NCBI GenBank assembly: GCA_030710605.1
Contig: CP092886.1
Span: 56,528,177-56,592,176 of the forward strand
Reading direction: 5' to 3'
Length of the DNA: 64,000 bases
DNA from: Cordylochernes scorpioides
Lineage: Eukaryota > Arthropoda > Arachnida > Pseudoscorpiones > Chernetidae
Below are positions 45,601 through 55,100 of the stretch, piece after piece (the stretch's first letter is position 1; each line of letters opens with the position of its first letter). The notes below the pieces were generated by a model. That model made no database searches. It saw nothing but the letters and a program-made list of their open reading frames with translations, and had not been told where the DNA came from. The translations under genes and the position numbers were made by a program.

Positions 45601-45910
45601 TGAGGAAGCGCGTCAACTCTCCCGATCACGCCTTCTACAATCACAGGCGAAAGACCGTAGACTTTACGACCAGAAACATACTCCAGTCTATTACCAGAAG
45701 GATGATCTTGTGTGGGTTTTTACTCCCATCCGAAAAGTAGGGCTCTCAGAAAAGCTACTGAAGAGATACTTCGGTCCCCTACAAGGTGACCAAGAAGCTT
45801 TCAGAAGTTACGTATGAAGTAGAGCCCGTGGACCCGTCTCCCCGATCACGCAAATCCAAGGATATCGTTCATGTCATTCGGATGAAGCCCTACCTGGACC
45901 CTGAATAACA
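42612..45910 (+). pseudogene. pol: Ty3/gypsy pol (protease, RT, RNase H, integrase), frameshifted
   Basis: Frame 1 (42612-44552; open upstream to the gag overlap): protease LVDSGAEFSVIS, RT with FCVDYRRLNKITKKD, MDLRSGYWQIEV, catalytic YLDD (43914-43925), then RNase H with HTDASGHGIGAVLL. About 25 residues usual between that Asp block and VVWSISKFRPYLFG are absent, including the catalytic Glu region. A one-base frameshift lies near 44505-44520. Frame 2 (44498-45817) has the integrase zinc domain (H..H, CRECQRRK), the DDE residues in VGVDLLGRF, ITDRGRNF and TERFNK, and a second one-base frameshift near 45780. The coding end is near 45907. Non-functional. Confidence 0.93.
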
Positions 45911-46015
45911 ACATTCCATTCTGCTAGGGAACACAGGCCGTGATAGATTTCCTTCCAGAACAAGGGCTGAGACAAGCTAATCAGCGGGTCGCTGTTTTTT
46001 CTAAAGAGGGAGTAA

Positions 46016-46239
46016 TGTCAAATAGCTACATCCAGATGGGACAACTGTCAATCATCCCTGGACCCCGGGAGCGGGGAAGCTGATATGTAAATAAGGAAAA
46101 CGGGACGGTGGCTAACGCCGTTCATTAGGATTAACTTTTAACTTGGGTAAGTTGTACAAAACTCTCTCTCCCTACAAATACCCCTTGTAATAAATTATTT
46201 ATTCCCAAATTTGCCCTTGCTTTATTTATCTCCGCGACA
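46016..46239 (+). repeat. 3' LTR of Ty3/gypsy element 1
   Basis: Differs from the 5' LTR at about four positions (CTCC/CTAC, CATC/CAAC, GAGG/GAGC, TTGAG/TTGGG). Confidence 0.95.
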
Positions 46240-46436
46240 ATATATATACTAGACGAATGGCCCGGGCAACGCCCGGGTTTTACCCGAGTGCGTATATATT
46301 TTAAAAATGTTTTAATTAAAATACTATTCGTTACAATTATAAATTGGCGCCGTGGATGTCTCTCTTGTGAAACGTCCCGCCCCAAACTGTGTGTGTCTTG
46401 AAAATATAAAAATAAAAATGTGAACGGAAAAATATG

Positions 46437-46509
46437 TCCAGGGTAGCCTAGTGGTCATGGCATCTGCCCGGTAAGCGGAAGGTCGTGGGTTCGATTCCCA
46501 TCCCTTGAC
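46437..46509 (+). tRNA. tRNA-Thr-like gene (anticodon position reads GGT)
   Basis: A cloverleaf folds: acceptor TCCAGGG with CCCTTGA (one C/T mismatch), D stem GCC/GGC, anticodon stem TCTGC/GCGGA, T stem GTGGG/CCCAT with loop TTCGATT. Box A TAGCCTAGTGGT and box B GGTTCGATTCC fit RNA polymerase III. The anticodon loop reads CCGGTAA: position 33 is C instead of the near-universal T, and 34-36 read GGT (Thr). Eukaryotes normally use AGT, TGT or CGT for Thr. The context TCTGCC..GTAAGC..GAAGGTC resembles tRNA-Thr. Probably a decayed or non-canonical tRNA carried by the Helitron. Confidence 0.75.
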
Positions 46510-46511
46510 GC

Positions 46512-46518
46512 TTTTTTT
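46512..46518 (+). terminator. RNA polymerase III T-run terminator
   Basis: Seven T two bases after the tRNA-like 3' end. Confidence 0.7.
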
Positions 46519-46906
46519 ATTTTATCCATTCTGACCAAAATCTATCCGTGAACTTCACACAGTGAACTTCACACAGAGAGAATAAGGCAATTATATAAGT
46601 GGATAATCCAAATTGTGCCTTATCACACACTATTTTTTTATTTGGCCTTATTACCTTGTGTTTATAATCTATGACGTAATGCCGGCGGCGCGCGCCCGTT
46701 GGCTGCCGGCGAGCACGTGACCTCCCTGTGCGCGCGCATCCGTGACAGAACCGGCCGGCCCATGACGGTCGTGACTATATATATAATGGATGGATAATAA
46801 TAATAATAATAATTATTATTATTATCATTAGATAATGATAAAGATCATAATGATGATGCGCGCGCATCCGTGACAGAACCCATGACGGTCGTGACTATAT
46901 ATGTTG

Positions 46907-46959
46907 ATGGCATCTGCCCGGTAAGCGGAAGGTCGTGGGTTCGATTCCCATCCCTTGAC
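46907..46959 (+). pseudogene. 3' half of the tRNA-Thr-like gene
   Basis: Identical to the first copy from ATGGCATCTG to CCCTTGAC but lacking the acceptor 5' strand and box A. Here TATATATGTTG stands in their place. It marks the join of the internal duplication. Confidence 0.85.
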
Positions 46960-47377
46960 ACTTTTTTTTATTTTATCTATTCTGACCAAAATCTATCCGT
47001 GAACTTCACACAGTGAACTTCACACAGAGAGAATAAGGCAATTATATAAGTAGATAATCCAAATTGTGCCTTATCACACACTATTTTTTTATTTGGCCTT
47101 ATTACCTTGTGTTTATAATCTATGACGTAATGCCGGCGGCGCGCGCCCGTTGGCTGCCGGCGAGCACGTGACCTCCCCGTGCGCGCGCATCCGTGACAGA
47201 ACCCATGACGGTCGTGACTATATATGTTGATGGATGGATAATAATAATAATATAATAATAATAATAATAATAATTATTATTATTATTATTATTATCATTA
47301 GATAATGTTAATGATCATAATGATGATGCGCGCGCATCCGTGACAGAACCCATGACGGTCGTGACTATATATGTTGA

Positions 47378-47985
47378 TTATATACTCGTGTGTGTAGAAG
47401 AGAAAATTTTACGAAAACTTGCTTATTTGCTTAAAAAAATAAATAAATAAACTAATGGTTTCTTTTATTTTGTAAGTTTACATAAATATTTTAACAATCA
47501 TATCTTCTACTATAATAATACATCAAAAGCGAATTCTTTAATAGCGCTTGATGTTCAACGTAGATCCGCCACAACACCATTAGGCCTCTAACGATTGTTT
47601 GTGGTATTGGTCTACACCTTTCCAAGGAGATCCAATATTGACACTGCGGGTGACCCCAACGGTCAGAATCCTTCGGTGATATCGTCCCGCGATATGGTCA
47701 ATCAACACACCTTGACCCTTCAGAGAATTTTGGAAACTTTAGGTAAATAACTATGCACTGTGTTTTGAATACATTTCAATAAATTTCAATTGGCTCCTGA
47801 TATATATCAAATACTATTAGAGAACATTTAATATGTACATATAATAAAGGTCTCAAAAAATAGAGCACTTTGACACAAAAAAACTTAAATATTCAAAATA
47901 ATGAGTTAAACGATTTGATTTGTAAGTGGCTCACATTACGAGAAGGTGGTTTAATAAGTTATTGTTTTGATTGAGCAGTAATTCA
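47378..47985. other. Unassigned stretch
   Basis: AT-rich apart from a mixed-composition part at 47560-47730 (TTGTGGTATTGGTCTACACC.., GGTGACCCCAACGG). No gene is recognised. Confidence 0.35.
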
Positions 47986-47989
47986 AGTG

Positions 47990-48630
47990 AGTCATCCCAC
48001 ATTATTTAGGCCAAGATGGAAGTGCAGTATCGTTTAGTGATTCGTTTTTGATTTTGGATAGGAAAACACGTGAGAGAAGAAATTAAAGCAAAGAAGGATA
48101 TACCGTTTATAGGAAACCTTCTCCATCCGTGACTATATGGATATTGGTTTAACGAATTCAAAATAGGTCAACATGGGATTCAATGAGGATCATCCAGAAC
48201 GTCCAGCAGATGTGGTTACCGCGGAAATCATAGAAAACATTCACGAAATGATTCTTCCTGATCGGCGAATGAAAGTGCGGGAAGTCGACAGGGGCCACAA
48301 CACAAACGATATTTTATAGATAAAAGGTTGGAGATTATCGGCTCTTTAGGTGCCGGGATTGCTCACGGTGGACAACAAGTGCATGTGGCTTTCAACTTCA
48401 AACCAATTTTTGGAACAATTGAAGCGCTTTTCAAAATATTTCTACATCGACCGTCGATGAGACCTAGATTCCTTATTTTACTCCGGAAACCTAGCAACAA
48501 TCAGAACAATGGATTCTTCCGATAAATTTGCTCTAAAGTAGGTGAATAGGGTCTGATTGGCGTTATGGCGACGACTTTTTTTGGAATGCCATTCACATAG
48601 ACTTCTAATAAAATGGAAGCTGTCTCTTTG
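47990..48630 (+). pseudogene. Mariner transposase relic
   Basis: The segment 48160-48310 reads as the mariner helix-turn-helix linker (HPERPADVVTAEIIENIHEMILPDRRMKVRE in pieces across frames). Further on, 48440-48620 reads as the middle domain (YIDRR.RPR, then a GSDWRYGDDFFWNAIHIDFL-like stretch). Stops and frameshifts are frequent. The catalytic C-terminal part is not seen. Confidence 0.65.
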
Positions 48631-48659
48631 AATACAGAGGGGGTTTTCCATTTTTAAAA

Positions 48660-49600
48660 TAACGATTATAGTGCTTTATTAAAAATAATTTATTAATGTT
48701 TGTATAACTTATTGTTTTGACGTTTAGCAACAGCTCTGTATCGATCTTTCCAGAAAATAAGGCTTCGTCTTAGAATATTTTGATCAATACCATCCCAACA
48801 GTCCTTAGCAACTTTCCAGAGACCCTTTACGTCTTCGGTTTTCTAGATCTAAGAGCAGTTTTCAGCAATCCAAAAGCACAAAAATCCATAGGGACCAAGT
48901 CTGGAGATTTTGCAGGGATGTGCTTAATATGGATGTACGAAATGACTTTTTCATTCATCTTTTCGTCTGGGTATTGACGTGTTGAACGTGATGTATGACT
49001 TGTGGCTTTATCTTGGTGCAGTCACATGGATCTTGAGTCACTTGGATACAAAAACGGGACCTCATTGTCGAATAATACGTCTAAGACAAGTCTTTGTAGA
49101 TTTGCGAGTTTATTTTGACATTTGGGTCCACCTTCTTTATAGGAAGCTTCCCATTGTAGCAGAAACCTGAAAAGATCATGAAACCCTTTGAGAAATCTTC
49201 CTTTCATTGCTTGACACAGTTCTGAAGGTGTTTATTTGAGAGTTAGCGTAGTAAATGGCACGGGGTTGGTTGCTACATTGAGGTAAACCCATGCCTCGTC
49301 CAGTGTAACAACATTCTTCCATGTTTCACCTGCTAGGTACTTTTCATAAAGAGCCCTGCTTCAGGTCTTTCGTTCGTCAATATGGTGCGGCTTGAGGACA
49401 TTAACTTTTTACGTATTTTAAGCCGATTTTTTTCCCTAATAATACGGCTAACGGTAGAAAGTGGTACATTGGTTAATGCGGAAATGTTCCTTTGAGAAGG
49501 TGGATTCTCTCTGACACAACCATTTCCTTTATTTTTATTTTGGTTGAAGTTAAAGGCTCTTTCAGGCACCTTTTTTCAGAGAATTATTTTCGCTTAACTT
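48660..49600 (-). pseudogene. Tc1/mariner-like transposase relic
   Basis: On the minus strand 49333-49569 has a helix-turn-helix segment (PPSQRNISALTNVPLSTVSRIIR). Near 48840-48930 it reads SPDLVPMDFCAFGLLKTAL, the third catalytic region of Tc1/mariner enzymes. Near 48720-48830 it reads AKDCWDGIDQNILRR and DRYRAVAKRQNN-like sequence of the C-terminus. Frames are broken throughout. It faces the plus-strand mariner relic. Confidence 0.7.
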
Positions 49601-50480
49601 CATAGATATCAAATTTTTTAAAATCCTTATGTTACTGATTGTGAACTTAGTAATATATCAATATATTATTTTATTTCATAATTTTAATAATTTGGGTGAG
49701 CGAGTATTTCTCCTCGGGAAGTCTGAAAAGGTAACCTTTAACAAAATCACTTATAATTTTAGGCATTTCGAATATTAAAAAAAAATATATATATTTTTTC
49801 GATGAAATATAAATCAATGCTTGTTCTTTCGAATCAATATAACATCACGCGAATCGGGCGCTTCTTTCGCGAGTTACAGCGTTGCAAAATCGTTATTTTT
49901 AAAATGGAATACCTTCTGTATTACTGCTGTCAGTTGTTAGACCGCTTCGACAAGATATTGAAGGATACGAAAAAAAAAACATATCTTGACCGCTAAATGA
50001 GTATTTTATTCTTTGACCCATTCTTTAGCCCAATTTTGTCTTCTGCTCTGGGGTTCATAAACACAAAAACATTATTTTTATGCATCTTTAAATAGAGATT
50101 GATACACAAATATGTAACATAGAAGCACTCCATATAGTTAATATATACATTATTTATAAATTTCAACTTCTAGCCACTTCATTCTTTTTTTTTTAAATTC
50201 ATATATAAGTCTGGCATTTATTTTCTTTTGAATTTCACTTTCTATGAATTCAAATACTGTAAATACGCTTCGTTTCAACATTTTTAAGCGCCTCATTCTT
50301 CAGTTGAGGAATTTTTGCATAAAACGAAAGGTTTTAATAAGGGCTTATGTATGCATGTATTATATGTAAATAACTGTATATTATTATTTAATAAATTATT
50401 TTTTAAAAAAATATTTCCTCTCTCTCTCTCGGGTTTACCATACCAATCCGTGTATAAATAATTTTCTTAATTAAGTTTTC
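49601..50480. other. AT-rich stretch without recognised feature
   Basis: A-runs and TA repeats only. No gene is recognised. Confidence 0.4.
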
Positions 50481-50870
50481 TTATATATATATATGTAATA
50501 TTGTTGCAAATGTCGATGTATGGATAAGCTGGCAGTCGTGTACGTGAGGCGAGTGTTGATGTTCTTCCCAAAGCGGGCAACAAGAAGCAGAGGCAGGGCT
50601 AGATGTTAACAGCGAGAGTGATCGGGAACAGCCCACGGGACAGAGGTAGAGGCCATGACACAAACTTGGATGCTTATCCCCGAGACATGGAGGGAGAGAC
50701 TGAAGTGAACTGCCGAGAAACACCCTCTAGAACCATCTGCTTCTGACCCCCTGCCAAAATCTGTCCTGTTTTCAGGGGTCGTCTATAAAGAGTCCCTGGG
50801 GGCCGGCCCCACATGGGCGTTGGCATTTTCCTCCCCTCTGTCCCTGCCACCAGCTGACCGAACACTCTTT
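50481..50870 (-). other. GC-rich island with short open frame, unknown
   Basis: About 390 bases of near-balanced composition in very AT-rich DNA. The minus strand has open frames at 50481-50723 (Cys- and Ser-rich, with CLGDKHPSLCHGLYLCPVG) and 50674-50946. No domain, splice structure or repeat match within the window is recognised. It may be a piece of an unrecognised element or a host exon. Confidence 0.3.
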
Positions 50871-50948
50871 GGATCTTTATTTTGACGTCAACATTTTTAG
50901 TTTTACATACAAGTAGGGGTTTTAAATACAAATAGTTTATATACAAAA

Positions 50949-51115
50949 CTAGCGGATGTGTACCCGGCTTCGCCCGGGTTTTATCCGAGTGAAAGTTTGT
51001 CTAACGAATATTATTGATAATAATATTCCGGAACACATAGAATATTATGATAATAATGATAATAATATTCGTTATATATATATATTTATATAATATATAA
51101 AATATATTTTTCGAG
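50949..51115 (-). mobile_element. Helitron 3' end remnant
   Basis: ACTAGCGGATGTG, TACCCGGCTTCGCCCGGGT and TTATCCGAGTGAAAGTTTG are the reverse complement of the tRNA-Gly Helitron 3' ends (27660-27716). The body beyond is lost in an AT-rich ATAATAATATTC repeat. Confidence 0.75.
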
Positions 51116-51116
51116 A

Positions 51117-51575
51117 AAACATATCCTCTTCCTCTACTGAATAGATTTTAAAAAAAGATATATATAAATAAAAATATCTAGAGATATACTACATGATCTT
51201 AGCCAAAAGGCCGAGAAACGATATTTTATATATAGAGATGACCTGTCTTCGTGTGTCTTCTGCTCGAGTGAATGTTTCGCTGGTAGATTTTATTCATGCC
51301 TACTAAAATTATTATCTGGCTTTGCCCGTGGTCTGCTTTAGTGAATATTCCCCTAAAGAATTTTGTTTATGTCAATCAAGCGTGATATAACAATATTGTC
51401 ATAATCATTTCTGACTAAAAAATAATTGTTGCTCACTACTTGGTTATTTATATTTTTTCTTGCTTAAAAGTGCGAAAAAAATCTCTTCCAGATTTAACTC
51501 TCTGTCCTGTTCAAATTTCAGCGAGATTAGTTATATATTGAGGGCTTGCATAGCAGACAAAAACATATATTTATG
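51117..51575 (-). repeat. Repeat containing U2 snRNA 5' end, copy 1
   Basis: Matches 52425-52895 over about 450 bases (GAGATGACCTG.CTTCGTGTGT.TTCTGCTCGAGTG, ATTATTATCTGGCT, CTCTTCCAGATTTAACT). Non-coding. Ends next to Helitron-type GGCTTCGCCCGG sequence. Confidence 0.85.
51186..51222 (-). pseudogene. U2: U2 snRNA 5'-end fragment
   Basis: On the minus strand: ATCGTTTCTCGGCC, TTTTGGCTAAGATCA, TGTAGTAT. These are the first 35 or so bases of U2 snRNA (stem I, the U6-pairing segment and the GTAGTA branch-site word) with one C-to-T change near the start and two bases lost after GATCA. Sequence after that is unrelated. Confidence 0.85.
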
Positions 51576-52382
51576 TTCCTGGCTTCGCCCGGTTTTTACC
51601 CGAGTAAATGTTTGCCTAACGAACATTTGTTAAAACGATTCTAGAAAACATCCAATCCACCTATATATAGATTTATAAACATATAAAATATTGTTATATG
51701 CGTTTAAATATATTTTTGAAACATACAATTTTTTTGAAAACATTTATTAAATTTTAAATAAGATATTTTCTTTAAATATATATTAATATTGAAATGCAAA
51801 GTTTTTTTTACAACGTCATTGAAATATTATATTACTAAACCCTCCAATTAAATTTTGAATTTATTATACTTGGAATACATTTTAGAATTTTTACAATTTA
51901 TAAATGCAATATCACCAGATGCCGCGAGAGGCGCTGCTTGCGCGTGGAAGTAGAAAATTTACAAATAAAATTGCAAAGAATATTTATTTCAAATCAAATT
52001 AAAACCAGAAACTTCCCAGTAGTATAGTAAATAACTTCCTAAAGTTTAAAGGCGATTGGACAATCTTACCATTTAAAAAAAAATAATCGTGTAAACAAAC
52101 TAACATTCATCGTGTAAACAAACTACGTGTAAAATTAATAACCAATCAAATTCATTTATCGTCGCGACCAGTGCAGCGCCAAGCGGTAAAAGGCTGGAAC
52201 TAACGCTTTTTGGTTTTACATTTTTTTAAGCACATAAACATTTTCAGTTATTTGAATAGCCTATATGTTAAACGAAATCTTTAGCTACCTACATGCGAAA
52301 TTTCATAATGTTTGATTCTGTAGATTTTGCGCAACGCGAAAACAAACATCGATTTTGGATTTCATTTTTATAGATATAAAGG
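51576..52382 (-). mobile_element. Helitron-like element without tRNA
   Basis: Minus strand: 5' side at about 52382 (TATAAAAATGAAAT..CGATGTTTG..) with the same first 240 bases or so as the tRNA-Gly Helitrons (GGTCGCGACGATAAATGAATTTGATT). It then departs exactly where those reach the tRNA and continues with body sequence like the short Helitrons (TTAGGAAGTTATTTACTATACT). The 3' side has the GGCTTCGCCCGGTTTTTACC remnant at 51580. It looks like a chimera of two subfamilies. Confidence 0.7.
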
Positions 52383-52424
52383 TATGGATAAAGGAAGGAA
52401 GGATATAAAATATATTTTTCGAAC

Positions 52425-52895
52425 AAACATAACCACTCTCTCTACTGAATAGATTTTTAAAAATATATATATATATAAATAAATATATCTGGAGATATAC
52501 TACATGATCTTAGACAAAAGGCCGAGAAACGATATTTTATATATAGAGATGACCTGGCTTCGTGTGTTTTCTGCTCGAGTGAATGTTTCGCTGGTAGAAT
52601 TTTGTTCCTGACTACTAAAAATTATTATCTGGCTCCGCCCTTGGACCGCTTTAGTGAATATTCCTCTAAAGAATTTTGTTTATGTCAATCAGGCATGATA
52701 CAGCAATATTGTCATTATCATTTCTGACTAAAAAAATATTGTTGCTCAGTACTTGGTTAATTATAATTTTTCTTGGTTAAAGTGCGACAAAAAAACTCTT
52801 CCAGATTTAACTATCTGTCCTGTTTAAAAATTTCAGCAAAATTAGTTACATATTGAGGGCGTGCATAGTCGACAAACATATATCTATGTTCCCGG
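52425..52895 (-). repeat. Repeat containing U2 snRNA 5' end, copy 2
   Basis: Second copy of 51117-51575 with scattered substitutions. Confidence 0.85.
52497..52533 (-). pseudogene. U2: U2 snRNA 5'-end fragment, copy 2
   Basis: Same 37-base U2-derived word as at 51186-51222 with one further substitution (TTTTGTCTAAG for TTTTGGCTAAG). Confidence 0.85.
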
Positions 52896-53258
52896 CTCCG
52901 TCCGATTTTTACCCGAGTAAAAGTTTGCCTAACAGAACATTTGTTAAAACGATTCTAGCAAACATTCAATCCCTACTGAATCTATTCTTGTCTATATTCT
53001 CGATAATTTGAAAAATTTTCCGGTCCCTTGAAAAATACTCGATAAGTTGAAAAAAATCAATATTAATTGGTCCACTCGGTAATTTGAAGTAGAAGGAATA
53101 GTATCTTGACACAAACGAAGATTTGTAAATAACTGTTTTTAGCGAAAGTACCCGGCTTCGCCCGGTTTTTATCCGAGTAAAAGTTTGTTCAACGAACATT
53201 TGTTAAAACGATTATAGAAAACATCTAATCCACCTATATATAGATTTATAAACGTATA
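52896..53258 (-). repeat. Helitron body fragments
   Basis: 52990-53110 resembles the body of the short Helitrons (CGGTCCCTTGAAAAATACTCGATAAG). 53145-53258 (CCCGGCTTCGCCCGG.., GAACATTTGTTAAAACG.., CACCTATATATAGATTTATAAAC) matches 51585-51690. That match continues beyond 59496, after the insertions of the LTR element and a Helitron. Confidence 0.75.
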
Positions 53259-54120
53259 TGTCATAATTTGTATATAATTGTATACCCCCGACCCACTATG
53301 CATGTACAATGTATGATTTTCAAAGATTTAATAAAGAATAAGGTAACTGGAGGAAAGAAAGTGGCAACAAGACATAGGAAGCAGGCTAAAAGCGGGCACA
53401 AGTATAAATAACTTGTACAGTCAATACTTCCTCGCAAAGCCCGGACGTATCTGGTATCCGCAGAAGTTATATTAGTATAGAGACGCCCAATATTTCCGGA
53501 CAGGACCGGACGTATTTGATAACGCGGAAGTAAATAGAGTCGAACTAACACCCGATACTTCCTGACCAGGCCGAGCGTATCTTCCATCAAAGGAAGCCGC
53601 CGGTCCAATTAGGAAGCAAGAACTAAGTAGGTCAACGAATAGAAAAACGGGCACGTTCCATCCTTCGACCAATGGGAAGGAAGACAACTCGTGGTGTTAA
53701 ATCGAAAGGCAAGAATTGTCAGTAGCGACTTGGTTCCCACCGAGTTCGGATGAGTAGTGCTTTGGCTCCCAAGGAGGTGACATCGGCTTTGGACCTCTCT
53801 CCCTCTGCTCATCCCGTAGCTAAGTACAATCACCACCATGTGATCAGATAATTAACAATCAAAATCGCTCCGCTCTTCTCAAGCTTTCTTTCCTCCAACC
53901 CAGTTGCCTTTTATTTTCAAACCCCATCACGTGTCCTGATTATTCCTAACTGTGTGCTTCAACTTCCACTCAAACGACTGCGTTTCAACCAAATCTCACC
54001 ATTCTCATCGAACAACAAGAAATTCCGCAACGATATTGTCACAGAACGGTTAAGTCGACAGGATTCTACAACAGTGTAATACATCAAATATTGCAGTGTA
54101 ATAACTTTGGATATATTACA
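53259..54120 (+). repeat. 5' LTR of element 2
   Basis: TGTCATAATTTG to ATATTACA. Contains AATAAAGAATAAGG (about 53329) as a possible polyadenylation signal. Confidence 0.95.
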
Positions 54121-54144
54121 CAGAGTCGACAGGATAAAGATATT

Positions 54145-54669
54145 ATGGAGCTTAATCAGGACCCCATAGGCGTAAAAACGGACAACCCTACGAAAGAAAG
54201 AGGGAAGAAACTGGCAACGAGCGAAGCGACAAAACACACCCTGGCGACAATAATTTTGCAGCTGACCGCCGCACTTCAAGGAGCAAGGTCCACTCAACTA
54301 CAAACGACGTTCCGTATCGCCACCCCCGGAGCAGCCCACACCCCCCGCCGACCGAAAGGCGAGATGAGCGCGGCAGCCGACGCACGTGCCACCACCCCAG
54401 GCAAGTGTCACCGAGACCGGACACCGACCACCGAGGAGTCATCCACCGCCATGCCGTACCCGTATCACAGCACACCCCGACGCCCAGGTGCATGGAATGC
54501 ACCTCTTCCGCCGTCCAACTGCAAGTTCTGCGGCGCGAGGCACTGGCACAGCGAATGCCGACATCGACCAGTCCCGACGGCCCACGAAAAAGTGCGGACA
54601 GTGCAAACAGTCCCACAACAACCAAGTCAAGCCAGAGACCCCCCAGCCGAGCAGACTTTTCGAGACTAA
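54145..54669 (+). CDS. Gag-like protein of LTR element 2
   Basis: A 174-residue basic, Thr/Pro-rich protein from the ATG at 54145, just inside the element (the frame is open into the LTR). Near the C-terminus it has a knuckle-like CKFCGARHWHSEC, with spacing CX2CX3HX4C that differs from the standard CX2CX4HX4C. A second CGQCKQSH half-knuckle is in another frame just downstream, so the nucleocapsid end is probably frameshifted. No capsid domain is recognised: the protein is much shorter than a usual gag. Role in packaging is inferred from position. Confidence 0.6.
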   Translation: MELNQDPIGVKTDNPTKERGKKLATSEATKHTLATIILQLTAALQGARSTQLQTTFRIATPGAAHTPRRPKGEMSAAADARATTPGKCHRDRTPTTEESSTAMPYPYHSTPRRPGAWNAPLPPSNCKFCGARHWHSECRHRPVPTAHEKVRTVQTVPQQPSQARDPPAEQTFRD

Positions 54670-54699
54670 GGTAGGCACCCCCCCCTATGGCGTCAAGAA

Positions 54700-55100
54700 T
54701 TGACTTTGAACTCTTATCTAACCCTACCTACCCCTTTAACCATGTATCTAAACATGTACCAAATGAATGCAAGCACGGGCTAGACCAAAACCTGTCCCAA
54801 AGGACTCGTACAGCACACAAAGCTTTCACACATGGAAACCCTTGCCTGCATTCATTGCCCAAACCTCAAATATTTACATGCCACCATTCTAATCTCACAC
54901 CACGCAACTTTTCATGCCCACAACATATAAAGCCACCACGACTTCAACCTACAATTCCAATAATGCCCAAAAAAGTGTCCGTACACCGACACAGCTCACC
55001 CACTTACCACGCAAATGTACCTCACAACATACACGCACCCATACGTCACCACGCAACAAACACGCACAACCGTTAAGAATAATACAATCATCCCGTCTAC
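54700..55100. other. Non-coding join between gag and pol remnants
   Basis: A CA-rich, degenerate stretch where protease and RT palm would be expected. Overlapping open frames (54687-55076) look like chance. Marks the deletion in the element. Confidence 0.5.

Larger units (their letters stand above)
41047..46239 (+). mobile_element. Ty3/gypsy LTR retrotransposon, complete but damaged
   Basis: 224-bp LTRs (41047-41270 and 46016-46239), TG..CA ends, and an exact 4-bp target duplication ATAT (41043-41046 and 46240-46243). Order LTR-gag-pol-LTR with no env. A purine-rich tract AAAGAGGGAG lies just before the 3' LTR. The LTRs differ at about four positions, so insertion is fairly recent. Pol domains in the order protease, RT, RNase H, integrase place it in Ty3/gypsy. 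Two single-base frameshifts and an RNase H deletion make it non-autonomous. It sits in the 5' edge of the Helitron at 40557. Confidence 0.96.
46249..47377 (-). mobile_element. Helitron-like element carrying tRNA-Thr-like gene, internally duplicated
   Basis: Minus-strand 3' end: hairpin CCCGGGCGTTGCCCGGG, CCATTCGT and CTAG (46249-46252 on plus). The 3' block with ACTATTCGTTACAATT and GGCGCCGTGGATGTC is shared with the element at 26556. The 5' side has ATATATAGTCACGACCGTC, and TCAACATATATAGTC at 47377 is a plausible 5' terminus. The interior has a tRNA-Thr-like gene in antisense orientation and a roughly 420-bp internal tandem duplication (46461-46880 and 46907-47340) with CpG-rich GCGCGCGCCCG blocks and (TAA)n/(TTA)n palindromes. 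Non-coding. Confidence 0.8.
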
